A DNA stretch of 39,314 nucleotides from Lentilactobacillus farraginis DSM 18382 = JCM 14108 (GCF_000583655.1 NZ_BAKI01000025.1:1-39314), one strand, 5' to 3'. Positions 10,152 through 19,766 are shown, counted from the stretch's first letter. A program made the numbers and translations. The notes: a model not told the origin generated them from the sequence alone.

Positions 10152-11539
10152 ATGAAAATGACACAAACATTACCGAAAGAATCCGCTGCCTTAACGGATT
10201 CCGAACACATCACCAATAAGGAACGGCTCAGTTACGGCGCCAGTGATTTTGCCTGCAACGTTGCCAACGGCATGGTCGGTACCTACTTAATGTATTACTA
10301 TACCGACGTTTTCGGCCTGGCCGCCGGGGCTATTGGCACCCTATTCTTTATTGCCCGAATTGTTGATGCGATTTCTGGGCCGACATGGGGGATTATGATC
10401 GATCGAACCCACACCCGCTGGGGCAAAAGCCGGCCTTACTTCCTGTGGTTCTCGGTGCCTTACGCCATCTTCTTCATTCTGGCTTTTTCGTCTGTGCCGC
10501 TGGGACCACTCGGTAAATTAATCTGGGCCTACGTCACTTACATTGCAATTGATATTTTGTACCTTGGGATTAATATTCCGATTACTTCTATGCTGCCAAG
10601 CTTAACCGCCAGCCCTCAAGAACGGGTTAAATTCAGTACCGTTCGTCAGGTTCTGGCAACGACCGGCGCAACGCTGATTTCAATCGCTGTTTTGCCAGCC
10701 GTGCAATTGCTGGGAAATGGTAACGATAAGCAGGGCTTTCTTGTAACCGCTATTATTGTCGCCGTCTTAACCGCCTTTCTCCTATTGGTAACCTTTAAAA
10801 ATACCCACGAACGGGTGCACCCAAAACACCAAACCAAGTTGTCACTGAAACAATCAGCCAGCGCCTTAAAAGGCAACTGGCCGTGGATGATTATTTCTTT
10901 AATGTATTTCTTCTTCTGGATCGGGATGCAGACCAAATTACAGGTTACCGTTTACTTCTTTAAGTACAACATGCATAACGCCGATCTGGCCTCGTTCATG
11001 CTCGGATTGCAAGCGTTGTCACTGGTTGTCATTGTCTTTACGCCCTTCCTGACAAAGCACTTTGGCAAAAAAGGGACCATGGTTATTGGCTTGGGACTTT
11101 GTGTCATTAGTCAATTAATCCTGGGTGTCGGTGCTAAAATGATGAACGTGCCAATTTTAGCCGGTGCCACCATTTTAGGCTATTTTGGAAACGGATTCTT
11201 TGCCGGCCTGCTGCCAGTTATGTTGGCTGATACCGTTGACTACGGTGAATGGAAAAACGGCGTCCGGCAGAAGGACTGGTCACCTCGTTCTCAGGGATTG
11301 CTTCCAACCTTGGAATGGGCATGGGTGGCGTTGTAACCGGCTTCCTGCTAAGCATGAATGGCTACGTTGCCAACCACGCTCAAACTTCCCAAGCTCTGAA
11401 CGCCATTGAAATGAACTTCGTTTGGGTACCCTTTATCGGCTTTGGGATTGGCTTGATTCTGATGTACTTCTACAAGTTTGACAAGATGCAGGCAAAAATT
11501 GACGCTGACTTGAAGGCCCGTCATGAAGCTGCCGATTAG
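10152..11539 (+). pseudogene. GPH-family sugar:cation symporter, frameshifted
   Basis: A glycoside-pentoside-hexuronide type (MelB/LacS-like) transporter, probably importing the substrate of the two enzymes encoded upstream. The N-terminal part has ERLSYGASDFACN, YYTDVFGL, RIVDAISGPTWGIMIDRT and about ten membrane spans. The frame breaks at about 11270: TVDYGEWKNGVRQ is followed out of frame by EGLVTSFSGIASN, a conserved GPH segment. Adding one G (CAGAAGG to CAGGAAGG) restores one reading frame of about 462 residues. The start ATG 10152 follows GAGGAT. No phosphotransferase domain is fused. A terminator follows at 11577. Confidence 0.88.
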
Positions 11540-11576
11540 ACAATCTCCCAACCCTTATATTTAACAGCTTAGGGTT

Positions 11577-11618
11577 TAAAAAGCGCTTGATAACCCTTTG
11601 GAAATCAAGTGCTTTTTT
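11577..11618 (+). terminator. Terminator of the sugar operon
   Basis: AAAAAGCGCTTGAT pairs with ATCAAGTGCTTTTTT around a 12-base loop and ends in a run of six T. Confidence 0.9.
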
Positions 11619-11721
11619 GTATGTTAAGCCGAAATTTTTAAATTTATAACCATGCAAAAGAATGACAATTTACATCGTATTTAAATTATGTCGGAAGATT
11701 GCAGGCCTTAAACGTTTTTCA

Positions 11722-11751
11722 TTGCATCAAGTAGATACATTGTATATACTT
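11722..11751 (+). promoter_or_regulatory. mazEF promoter and putative MazE operator
   Basis: TTGCAT (11722-11727) and TATACT (11745-11750) are 17 bases apart. The inverted repeat AAGTAGATACA-T-TGTATATACTT (11729-11751) has one mismatch and covers the spacer and -10 box, as expected for autorepression by an AbrB-type antitoxin. Confidence 0.75.
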
Positions 11752-11799
11752 AGTGCAATCAGAAGCTGACTTAATTTAAAACATGAGGAAGTGCATACT

Positions 11800-12072
11800 A
11801 TGGATGATATAGTGAATCAAAAGAAAACGATTAAACTTACTCAATGGGGGAACTCGAAAGCGGTCAGAATCCCGGCGGACATCGTTGAGCAATTGGGCTT
11901 AAAAAAAGAACAGCCGTTAACACTAACCGTTAATGATGGTTCAATTATCCTGACACCGATCAAAAAAAGGCCCACAAATATTCACGAATTATTTGAAGGA
12001 TGGGAAGACGACGGCCAACGAGACCATGAACTGGACTGGGGAGAAAGTAAAGGAAAAGAACTGCCATGGTAA
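11800..12072 (+). CDS. mazE: MazE-type antitoxin (AbrB/SpoVT domain)
   Basis: About 90 residues. The N-terminal swapped-hairpin DNA-binding domain is visible: TIKLTQWGNSKAVRIPADIV, then LGLKKEQPLTLTV and IILTPIKK. The acidic C-terminal tail (ELFEGWEDDGQRDHELDWG) is the part that normally occupies the toxin's active site. ATG 11800 has GAGGAA nine bases upstream. The last codons overlap mazF by seven bases, a standard translational coupling of antitoxin and toxin. Confidence 0.9.
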   Translation: MDDIVNQKKTIKLTQWGNSKAVRIPADIVEQLGLKKEQPLTLTVNDGSIILTPIKKRPTNIHELFEGWEDDGQRDHELDWGESKGKELPW

Positions 12073-12404
12073 AGCAGGGTGAAATATTTTATCTTGATTT
12101 CGACCCAAGTAAGGGGCACGAAGAAAAGAAAAAGCGCCCCGCAATCGTTTTAAGTAATGATGTCGTTTTCAAAACAAGCGGTATGACGATTGTGGCACCA
12201 ATAAGTTCAACAACCAGAAATTTCCCCATGTATTACCAGCTTACGAGTACCAAAACTATTTATGGGAAAGTGCTACTTGATCAAACTGTTTCGCTGGATC
12301 TGATTGCACGTGGCGTATCGGACAAAAATGTCATCGATCAGGTTTCCAAACAAGAGTTACAAGAAATCATTTACTTGTATAAATTATTATTCAGCATCGA
12401 TTAG
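12066..12404 (+). CDS. mazF: MazF/PemK-type toxin endoribonuclease
   Basis: A 112-residue protein of the MazF fold, which cleaves mRNA at short sequence motifs when not bound by its antitoxin. Family marks are GEIFYLDFDPSKGHEEKKKRPAIVLS at the start, with the conserved Gly-x-Glu and Arg-Pro, then IVAPISST and the KVLLDQTVSLD strand. Its ATG lies inside the last codons of mazE. It is not closely similar to the shorter chromosomal MazF proteins, so its cleavage site cannot be predicted. A terminator at 12419 follows. Confidence 0.9.
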   Translation: MVKQGEIFYLDFDPSKGHEEKKKRPAIVLSNDVVFKTSGMTIVAPISSTTRNFPMYYQLTSTKTIYGKVLLDQTVSLDLIARGVSDKNVIDQVSKQELQEIIYLYKLLFSID

Positions 12405-12418
12405 CTGGCTAAGAAGCG

Positions 12419-12459
12419 CAAAAGAGGCACCCTATCAAGCGGATAAGGTGTCTCTTTTG
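12419..12459. terminator. Bidirectional terminator between mazF and the ABC-F gene
   Basis: CAAAAGAGGCACC..TATC pairs with GGATA.GGTGTCTCTTTTG around AAGC. The genes on both sides converge on it. Confidence 0.85.
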
Positions 12460-12467
12460 TCATATCT

Positions 12468-14031
12468 TTACAAGGTTTCGTTCTTTGCCCGTTCACGCAA
12501 GCTCAGTTTCTCAACGTTCAAAACTTTATCGACCAAGCCATCATAAAAACTGTTCTCATGGCTGACAATAATCACATTGCCTGGGAACCGGTCAATTGCC
12601 CGCTTCAAAGCTTCTTTGGTTTCTTCGTCCAAATGGTTGGTCGGCTCATCCATAATCAGGAAATTGCTTGGGACAAATTCCATCATCGCCAACTTAACCT
12701 TGGTTTGTTCACCACCGGAAAGCTCATGAATCGGCTTAATCGCGTTTTGCGCATCCAACCCACACTTGGCCAGTTTGGTTCGAATCGTTCGTTGCGTCAG
12801 CTTAGGATACTTATCCGCGATAATCTGCATCGGTGTCATTCGATTATTATCCCACGCCAAGTCCTGACTGAAATAATTAATGATGGCTGATGGTGAAAAT
12901 TTCGCGGTACCGCCCTTGGCCGGCAGCTTCTTCAAAATTGTTTTAATCAAAGTTGACTTACCAACCCCGTTAAAACCGCTAAAGCCCACTTTTTCACCCA
13001 TTGAAATGGTGAAAGTTACCGGTGCCAATAATGGCTTGTTATAACCAACCGACAATTTATCAACTGTCAGTGCTTCATGAGAACCGGTATCTTCATAGGG
13101 GAAGTTAAAGCTGGCGGAAATATTGGTCGAAGGCGGATCAATCTTATCCATATGGGCCAGTTTCTTTTCCCGGGACTTGGCCATCGTTGATTTGGAACCC
13201 GCTTTGTTCTTGCGAATAAAACGCTCGGCCTTTTCAATTTCAACTTGTTGTTTTTCATACTGCTTCTGTTGAAATTCTTCCCGTTCTTTTCGCTGTCGCA
13301 TGGCTTTTTTAAAATTACCCCGATATTTGGTGATTTTGCCAAAAGCAACATTAATAATACAATTGGTAATCCGGTCCAAAAAGTCATAGTCATGGGAGAC
13401 CACCATCGCCGCGCCACTGAAATTGTTCAGATAATCGACCAGCCATTCGATCTGGTTAACATCCAAATAGTTGTTGGCTCATCAAGTAAAATCACATCCG
13501 GATCTGCCAGCAGCATTTTAGCCAAAATAATTTTGGAACGCTGGCCACCTGACATTTTACCAACCAGATGATCACGACCGATGCTGTCCAACCCCAGGCC
13601 AACAACCGTTTGTTCAATTCGGGTATCAATATCGTAGAAGTTGCTGGAATCCAGCTCATCTTGAATCGTCCCGGCACGTTCCAACAATTTATCGTCAGCC
13701 GTCTCGGCATATTTTTCGTATAACTTGGTTAGCGTTTCATTTTTCTTGTACAGATCCGCAAACGCGGTCCGCAGAAATTGAATGAGTGTCAGATCGTCTT
13801 CAATATCGGCATACTGATCCAAGTAGCCGATTTTAATATTTTTTTGCCATTTGATGTCGCCGGATAACGGCAGCTGTGAATCCGTAATGATTTTGATCAG
13901 CGTGGATTTACCAACCCGTTTTGACCGACAACCCCCATATGTTCACCCTTCTCCAGCGTGAATTCGGCATCTTTATACAAATCTTTTTCCGCAAAACTCA
14001 TCGAAAGATTTGAAACTGATAATAGTGGCAA
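12468..14031 (-). pseudogene. ABC-F family ribosome-associated ATPase, with two frameshifts
   Basis: ABC-F proteins have two ATPase domains and no membrane part; they act on the ribosome as translation factors or antibiotic-protection proteins. Joined, this one is about 521 residues, starting at TTG 14031 five bases after GAGGTGA (MPLLSVSNLSMSFAEKD). Domain 1 has Walker A GQNGVGKST, signature MSGGQRSK and Walker B VILLDEPTNYLD. A charged linker follows (near residues 240-320), then domain 2 with GFNGVGKST, LSGGEQTK and FLIMDEPTNHLD. The frame is lost twice: inside the first Walker A (about 13916, GGGG read as GGG on the coding strand) and inside the first Walker B (about 13475, ACCAAC read as ACAAC). 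Each is repaired by one base, so the gene is probably intact in the real genome. Confidence 0.88.
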
Positions 14032-14280
14032 CTTGTTCACCTCACATTAAATACTTTTAGTTTCGAAAGACTGCATACAATTTGTTACGTTACTCTTATT
14101 AGGCCGAGTAGTCAATATGTATGCCGTAAAAGGCCATTCTTAACACTTGGGAAAAGCAATTCTCGAAGGGGGGCCGAAAATGGCTTATTAACCAGCCTTT
14201 TTTCAAGGGTTGCCTTCAATCTCAAGTATGGCATAATGATAGCAACCCAATAAACTCAAACTAAAATCCGGAGTGTACTT

Positions 14281-14475
14281 ATGAACATTTACTTAAACAT
14301 TTGCTTGATGTTCGGGATTCCAGCAGCTTTTGCAATCACCTTGAACCTCATTGGCTATAAGCTTATTCAAAATAAAGCCGCCAAGAAAAAATACTTTAAA
14401 TTCATCAGAATTTTAGGGCCAATCGTTGTTATTGGATATGCATTAATCCTCTGGCCGCTGATTCAGCCAGTATAG
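14281..14475 (+). CDS. Small membrane protein, 64 residues
   Basis: Two hydrophobic spans (near residues 5-27 and 44-61) flank a basic loop with QNKAAKKKYFK. ATG 14281 follows GGAG at normal spacing. I do not recognise the family. It stands alone between the ABC-F gene and the VOC gene. Confidence 0.65.
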   Translation: MNIYLNICLMFGIPAAFAITLNLIGYKLIQNKAAKKKYFKFIRILGPIVVIGYALILWPLIQPV

Positions 14476-14534
14476 AAACATCTACCCTTTCCCCGTCAAT
14501 TCCTTAAGCTCTCGCCAAAATTCAATTAAAATTT

Positions 14535-14572
14535 TTAGACATCGCCCCGTTTGGTATATAATGTAAACATTA
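14535..14572 (+). promoter_or_regulatory. Promoter with overlapping inverted repeat
   Basis: TTAGAC (14535-14540) and TATAAT (14557-14562) are 16 bases apart. The perfect inverted repeat TAATGT-AA-ACATTA (14559-14572) overlaps the -10 box and may be an operator for an unidentified regulator of the VOC gene. Confidence 0.6.
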
Positions 14573-14597
14573 CGCAAGTGAAAAGGACGACATTTTT

Positions 14598-14948
14598 ATG
14601 AATATCAGAGAAATTGAATATATTACCATCCCCGTTTCCGATCTTGAAGTCAGCCGCCGCTTTTACCACGAGGTTTTTGATTTGCCGATCATCAAGCTTC
14701 CAAATGGCGACACGGGGGCCGACCTTCGAAAAATGTTTTTGGATTTTCGAGTTGTCGACAAAGTCACCCCAATCTCATTTGGCTTAGTTGCTAAAGATTC
14801 AATTGAAGACATTCAAGCGCATTTGATTAATTATTTTGTTGACATCGTCAGCGACCCGACCGAAAAAACTGAGAACAGGAGAAACGTTAACTCTATTACG
14901 ATTCTGGATCCCGACAAGAATCGGATTGAAGTTAACGAGTTCAGATAA
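14598..14948 (+). CDS. VOC (glyoxalase/bleomycin-resistance fold) protein
   Basis: 116 residues with the vicinal-oxygen-chelate pattern: IEYITIPVSDLEVSRRFYHEVF at the start and ITILDPDKNRIEVNEF at the end, the DPDGN-like loop and terminal Glu of the family. The usual first metal His is replaced (YITIPV), so enzymatic activity is uncertain. Such proteins can be dioxygenases, glyoxalase-like enzymes or drug-binding proteins. The CPBP protease gene begins two bases after its stop, so they are probably one operon. Confidence 0.8.
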   Translation: MNIREIEYITIPVSDLEVSRRFYHEVFDLPIIKLPNGDTGADLRKMFLDFRVVDKVTPISFGLVAKDSIEDIQAHLINYFVDIVSDPTEKTENRRNVNSITILDPDKNRIEVNEFR

Positions 14949-14949
14949 G

Positions 14950-15630
14950 ATGCTGTCATCTCGGTATTTGGGTACCAAAGCCCTGCAAATTGGTAAATGG
15001 ATCGGCTTTTTAATCGTTTACTTATCAGCCTCGGTCACGCTGGAAGTTGCCGGCGAATATACCAAGAACGAATTTCTCGCGCGGCATGTTTTGGGAGTTG
15101 CATTAATTATTACAGCCGCCGCCCTGTCGCTTATTTCCTGGCGGTATGGCAAACAATTAGCATCTAATAATCCCCGTCGATTTGGTAAATCAAAATTAAC
15201 CGGCCAAAAAGTGGTCCAGTTTATTCTCATTTTCGTTTTGATGGTGGCTTTTCAAATGCTCTGGAGTTATTTAATCGCCAAGCATTTATTAGTGACACCG
15301 GAAAATCAAAAAGCGGTTGAAGCCGATCAAATCCAGTTACCGGTTTGGAACGCAATCTTTTCCGTTGTGCTGGCGCCTATTTTTGAAGAACTGATTTTTC
15401 GGGGCATCTTTATGAATTACTTCTTTAATAAAGATAACCGGCTGAACAATCTGCTGGCAGTTATTGTTAGTGGGTTGATATTTGGCTACGCCCACGAACC
15501 GCAATTCAGTATCAACTGGTTAATGTATTCGGGGCTGGGCTGCTTTTTGGCCTATACCTACATGCACTTTCGGGATATTCGTTACAGCATTGGCCTTCAT
15601 TTTCTAAATAACTTTGTCTCGATGATCTAG
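14950..15630 (+). CDS. CPBP-family intramembrane metalloprotease (CAAX/Abi type)
   Basis: About 226 residues with several membrane spans. The three CPBP motifs are present: EELIFRG (EExxxR), FGYAHE (FxxxH) and HFLNN (HxxxN). In lactobacilli these proteins are often linked to bacteriocin self-immunity or to processing of membrane peptides; no bacteriocin gene is seen here. The start is ATG 14950, directly after the VOC stop; a longer upstream reading of this frame only overlaps the VOC gene and is rejected. A terminator follows at 15652. Confidence 0.87.
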   Translation: MLSSRYLGTKALQIGKWIGFLIVYLSASVTLEVAGEYTKNEFLARHVLGVALIITAAALSLISWRYGKQLASNNPRRFGKSKLTGQKVVQFILIFVLMVAFQMLWSYLIAKHLLVTPENQKAVEADQIQLPVWNAIFSVVLAPIFEELIFRGIFMNYFFNKDNRLNNLLAVIVSGLIFGYAHEPQFSINWLMYSGLGCFLAYTYMHFRDIRYSIGLHFLNNFVSMI

Positions 15631-15651
15631 GAAACTTTAATTTGAATATTT

Positions 15652-15691
15652 AAAGAACTCGAAGTCAGTGGTTGGCTTCGAGTTCTTTTTT
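15652..15691 (+). terminator. Terminator of the VOC-CPBP unit
   Basis: AAGAACTCGAAGTCA pairs with TGGCTTCGAGTTCTT across a short loop and is followed by T residues. Confidence 0.9.
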
Positions 15692-15882
15692 ATCAGAAAG
15701 TAGGCGCTTTTAAGCGTTTCCTTCTCCTCTCTTCAATTAACAGGGAGGTAACAAATTCCGGCAGCTTTTAATTAGAACTTTCCGCATTGAGGTTGTTAAC
15801 CTGATATTTATATGATATTTTGATTGCGAAGAACTGCTTTAACAAATGAAATACTGATGCACCATTAGTTAGGAGGACATTT

Positions 15883-16119
15883 ATGCATTTCAAACGTTCC
15901 ATTAGCGAGACACTCACATTTCTATGGCCCTTGTGGTTACTGCTGATTCTCATCGGAATCGGTAAACTTTTGATCGATTTCTTTACAACCGGCCAATATC
16001 ATTTGGTTGGAAACACGTTACGTTTAACCAAAATTTGCTTCGACAGTTTTGTTTTCCTCTTTATTATCACGATTATTGATAACCTGCTTAAAAAGCGAAA
16101 ACAAAATCAGCAAAAATAA
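15883..16119 (+). CDS. Small membrane protein, 78 residues
   Basis: Two strongly hydrophobic spans (near residues 12-33 and 53-66) and a basic C-terminal tail (LLKKRKQNQQK). ATG 15883 has AGGAGGA at ideal distance, so translation is likely. I do not recognise the family. It stands between the CPBP unit and the convergent YxeA-like gene. Confidence 0.68.
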   Translation: MHFKRSISETLTFLWPLWLLLILIGIGKLLIDFFTTGQYHLVGNTLRLTKICFDSFVFLFIITIIDNLLKKRKQNQQK

Positions 16120-16193
16120 CGATGTTTTCGGTATGTCCGTAAATTGGTTGCCTCATTGCCCGATGGTCGACATTGTTGCTGCCTCAACAAAAT

Positions 16194-16232
16194 AATCGGC
16201 ATTGCTCAGTTTCAGCTGAACGATGCCGATTT
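16194..16232 (-). terminator. Terminator of the YxeA-like gene
   Basis: On the minus strand AATCGGCAT..TTCAG pairs with CTGAG..ATGCCGATT and is followed by ATTTTGTTG. It lies 15 bases past the stop of the gene at 16247. Confidence 0.8.
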
Positions 16233-16246
16233 ACTTTTGGCTAATT

Positions 16247-16618
16247 TTATAGATTCCCGGGTTTAGGCAGCTTTTCCCGAGCCTTTTGCGGGATTTGATG
16301 CCACATCACCTGACGATAATCGACCACTTTTCTGGCTTTTGACCAGCCGACTTTGATATAACGGCCCTGAACGAATCGATGCCCGCCAAATGAGCCAACT
16401 TCCAGTCGTTTCATCCGACCTGCTTTGTCATAACCGGTAATTCGATAATAGTAAGCGTTCGGGTACCCCTTGGCCTGTTTTTCCGAGCGGGCCATGGTTC
16501 CCACTCTGCCGTAATAATAGATCTTGCCATAATTAACGTGATACCAAACGCCGCCAACAACGCCCAAGACAATGATAACGGCCAGCGACACGTACAGTGT
16601 TCCCTTTTTCACTTGCAT
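16247..16618 (-). CDS. YxeA-like secreted protein (DUF1093)
   Basis: 123 residues with an N-terminal hydrophobic signal or anchor (VSLAVIIVLGVVGGVWY). The exported part has YYYRITGYDKAGRMKRLEVGS, RYIKVGWSK and QIPQKAREKL, the layout of YxeA-family proteins, which are small exported proteins of unknown function common in Firmicutes. ATG 16618 follows GGGGGC. It lies 55 bases downstream of the DUF2075 gene on the same strand and might be cotranscribed with it. Confidence 0.75.
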   Translation of the reverse strand: MQVKKGTLYVSLAVIIVLGVVGGVWYHVNYGKIYYYGRVGTMARSEKQAKGYPNAYYYRITGYDKAGRMKRLEVGSFGGHRFVQGRYIKVGWSKARKVVDYRQVMWHQIPQKAREKLPKPGNL

Positions 16619-16673
16619 TGCCCCCGATCAAGATATGAAGTGATTCAATCAGATACTCGCAATCAATGGTTGA

Positions 16674-17867
16674 TCAATCAAACCTACTTTGACGCCATTT
16701 TTCCAAATAACGTTCCAACTTGGGGTCATGGGCGTGCAGGTACATCCCCTTTATTCCTCGTCGCAGCAACACGTTCAATGAATTCCGCAACAGGATTTCC
16801 TTACTCTGCTCATAATCCTTACCGGTTAAATCCTGGCGATGTTTGAAGATTTCGACATCCGTCACTTTACTTGGATCCACGCCTAACCGGTTATCCGCGG
16901 TAAGGTAAAATGGTGGCCCGATAATAATTCCGATATAATTTAAATCAAAGCCCTGAACCGTATAAATACTGCCAACTTCATTAATTGTCTGGGGTTGTTC
17001 GGCCCACGGCGTACTGGTGAAATTGTACTGGTCCCATGGCAAGTGAAAATTGCCTTCGTTGACCAGGTGCTTGCCACCATCCAAGGTTGACGGATAACCA
17101 CTGGTTGACGTCATTCGCGATAGACCGTAATGGTCATTTTTTTTGATAATTTCTTGAAACATTTTCTGGGCATCGGCATAGATTCGAAAGTCATAATCAC
17201 CAACATCGTTTGGAATTGGTGGAATTACATCCCCATCAATAAAATGATCCAGCCAATCCATCAGTTTCGGCCCTGCCTGCATGCGAAACTGCTCTTTTAA
17301 ATGAACAAAGTCATGCGGGTATTTATCAATCAGCTTTAATAAGCGGTCCCTGGTCCAAAAACTCTTTGTCCGCAAAACCTGATGCGGATCAAAAACAACG
17401 ATGGTCACTTTACTTAATTGAATAATATCTTCAAGCTGATTTTCCCCATAATAGTTATTGTAGTGATCAGGCTTGCTCAAAAGCAGATGGGCTTCATCAA
17501 TGACCGTTAAATTAACGTGCTTAGCCGCTTTATGCAGTTTATTGATAAAGCTGGTTGGCCGCTGGTAGTATTTTTTTAACATATGTGGCGTCTCCCCGGC
17601 CAATTCCCGATAAACTTTTAGTAATTCGGGATGATTGACCAGAAAATAAGCGTCATCAACTTTTTGTGCCAAATTTGTAAACAGCTGATTGAGAATCAAG
17701 CTCTTGCCGGTACCGGCATCACCCATCAGAACAAATACCGCGTGGCCGTCTTGGCTTAAGTGCTGCTCGGTAAACCGGGTAATTTGGTTTAAAACCTGTT
17801 TTTGATGCGTCGTAAGTTGAATATTTTTGGAAAATGCATTTAACGTATGCGATTCCAATGACTGCAT
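16674..17867 (-). CDS. DUF2075-family P-loop ATPase/helicase-like protein
   Basis: 397 residues. Walker A GDAGTGKS is near residue 49 and Walker B VIDEAH near 121. Superfamily-1-like motifs follow: KEQFRM near 193, YTVQGFDLNYIG near 303 and LNVLLRRGIKGMYL near 368. This is the order of DUF2075 (Schlafen group 3-like) proteins, cytoplasmic nucleic-acid-dependent ATPases whose substrates are little known. No nuclease or methylase domain is attached and no defence genes are adjacent, so I do not call it a phage-defence gene. It is divergent from the amidohydrolase gene. Confidence 0.83.
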   Translation of the reverse strand: MQSLESHTLNAFSKNIQLTTHQKQVLNQITRFTEQHLSQDGHAVFVLMGDAGTGKSLILNQLFTNLAQKVDDAYFLVNHPELLKVYRELAGETPHMLKKYYQRPTSFINKLHKAAKHVNLTVIDEAHLLLSKPDHYNNYYGENQLEDIIQLSKVTIVVFDPHQVLRTKSFWTRDRLLKLIDKYPHDFVHLKEQFRMQAGPKLMDWLDHFIDGDVIPPIPNDVGDYDFRIYADAQKMFQEIIKKNDHYGLSRMTSTSGYPSTLDGGKHLVNEGNFHLPWDQYNFTSTPWAEQPQTINEVGSIYTVQGFDLNYIGIIIGPPFYLTADNRLGVDPSKVTDVEIFKHRQDLTGKDYEQSKEILLRNSLNVLLRRGIKGMYLHAHDPKLERYLEKWRQSRFD

Positions 17868-18022
17868 GATGGTTGTTCACCCCGTTTGGTTTAAATTTAA
17901 CTAATCTTCTTTATTTTAGCACCTTCGGCCAAGTTACCGATACATACCAGTGATATTGGTTGCATTTCCCCATCAATGCCCCAATAATAAAGATAACTAC
18001 TAAAACGAATTGGAGGACAATT

Positions 18023-19596
18023 ATGCCAACCTTTAAAAACGCCAAGATTTTTCTTGGCACCAACGCAACCAGCTTTGCTTCGGCAATGAACATCACAGAT
18101 GGTGTCGTGACCCACACCGGCGAAACTGCCGAGGTCAGTGATCCGGATGCCATCGATCTTCACGGGAAAACGGTTTTACCAGGCATCATCGATACTCACA
18201 CCCACCCAAAGTACATCGCCGATGCTTTACACGGCGTAGCTGCACACCCCCAAAGGTTAATAGTATTGCCGATATGAAAGCAGCCCTTAAAAAATCCCCG
18301 GCTTATGGTCAGGGGCCGGCTGTCTGGATTGAAGGCTGGGGCTTTGACGAATCCAAGCTGGCTGAACATCGCTCACCAACCGTTGATGATCTGGACGAGG
18401 TTTCCACGACGCAACCGATTTTTATTTACCGCTCCGACTGCCATTCATCGGTTGGCAATTCCAAAGCCCTGACTTTAGCCGGAATCGACGCCAATACGCC
18501 CAACCCGGTTGGCGGGACCATTGGCCATTTTTCAGACGGGCGGCCCAACGGTTACATGAAGGAAGTAGCTGCGACCCAATTACTGATTCAGGCCAAGTCG
18601 GAACAAAGTTATTTGGCCGATGTTGATAATATGGCCAACAGCTCAACACATTACCTAAAAAACGGCATCGTTGGGATTGGCGAATTGATGGGTCGTTTCC
18701 GTCCCTATGATTCCCTGCGACTTTATCAGGATGCCATGGTCGATGGCTTCAAGCCCAAGACCGCGATTTACTACGTTTTCAATGAGTTGATGCCCGGCCA
18801 GGTTATCGAGCCGACTTCCCAGGACCAGCTGCGGATTGCCGGGATTAAAGTTTTTATGGACGGCAGTATTTCCGGTGAAACCGCCTATAACAAGGCCCCG
18901 TATCCAAACGGCAGCCAGGGCGTGCTGTTAACCGATGCCGGTCAACTTAAACAGGCAGTCTGGTACGCGGTCGACCATCACCTCCAATTAGCAGTGCATG
19001 CAATGGGGGATGCCGCTATTCAACTGGTCATCGATGTCACTGCTGATTTAACCCCCTGGTTGACTGACCGGCCGTCGATTCGAATCGAACACGCTTCATT
19101 ACTATCGGATCAAATGCTGAAAGAAATCAACCGGGCCAGGATGAATTATGCCTTGGTCACCCAACCGATTTTCTTCTTTGCCGAAGATGAATCCTATCGC
19201 GCCTACCTCAGTGATGCCCAGTTTAAAACCGCCTACCGGGTTAAATCAATGCTGAATTCAACGGCGCCCATGGCACTGAGTTCAGATGCCCCGTGCACTC
19301 CGTGGGATGAACCCGATAGTCCATTTGTCAACATCTATGCGGCGGTTACCAGAACTGCCGCCAACGGTGACGTTGTCAACGCCAATGAGGCGATCACCGT
19401 TCCGGAAGCCGTCCTCGCCTATACCAATATTGGCGCCCAAGTTGGCGGCTTTACCCATAACGGTCAATTACGACGGGGCTATGCCGGCGATTTCACTGTC
19501 CTTGATCAAGATATCTTCTCGATTCCAGCTGAAAAAATCAAAGATGTTCACGTTGAGCAGACGTGGCTGGCTGGTGAAAAAGTTTATCAAAAGTAA
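18023..19596 (+). pseudogene. YtcJ-like amidohydrolase (Amidohydro_3), frameshifted
   Basis: A metal-dependent hydrolase of the amidohydrolase superfamily, about 524 residues when joined; natural substrates of the YtcJ group are unclear. The start is ATG 18023 with TGGAGGA upstream. The frame breaks at about 18250 in a C run: GVAAHP is followed out of frame by PKVNSIADMKAALKK. One extra C restores it. Metal-site motifs are DTHTHP near residue 55, the His in LAVHAMGDAA, RIEHASLL, and the Asp in SSDAPCTPWD. GWGFDESKL and the closing GDFTVLDQD are also typical of YtcJ-like proteins. Confidence 0.87.
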
Positions 19597-19600
19597 TCCA

Positions 19601-19637
19601 AGCAAGCGATCCCGGAGATTCCCGGAACCGCTTGTTT
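19601..19637 (+). terminator. Probable terminator after the amidohydrolase
   Basis: CAAGCG..CCGG pairs with CCGG..CGCTTG and is followed by TTTTAACG. Confidence 0.65.
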
Positions 19638-19766
19638 TAACGTTTCAATAGTTAAGCAGCAATAACCAACTCTAATCATAAAATTTTATTATCGTTTCAC
19701 ATTCACCCACTTTGGGATATGATATTAAATGAATATTTTACACATTAATAGAAATCAGGGAATAAC

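Noticed and set aside
12468-14031. ABC-F gene as two or three separate small ATPase genes
   Set aside because: Restoring one base at each of two sites joins complete Walker and signature motifs into a single standard-length protein.
14836-14949. N-terminal extension of the CPBP protease frame
   Set aside because: The extension only overlaps the VOC gene in another frame; the ATG at 14950 directly after the VOC stop gives a normal CPBP protein.
16674-17867. DUF2075 ATPase as a phage-defence system
   Set aside because: It lacks a fused or adjacent nuclease, methylase or other defence partner; neighbours are metabolic and small secreted genes.
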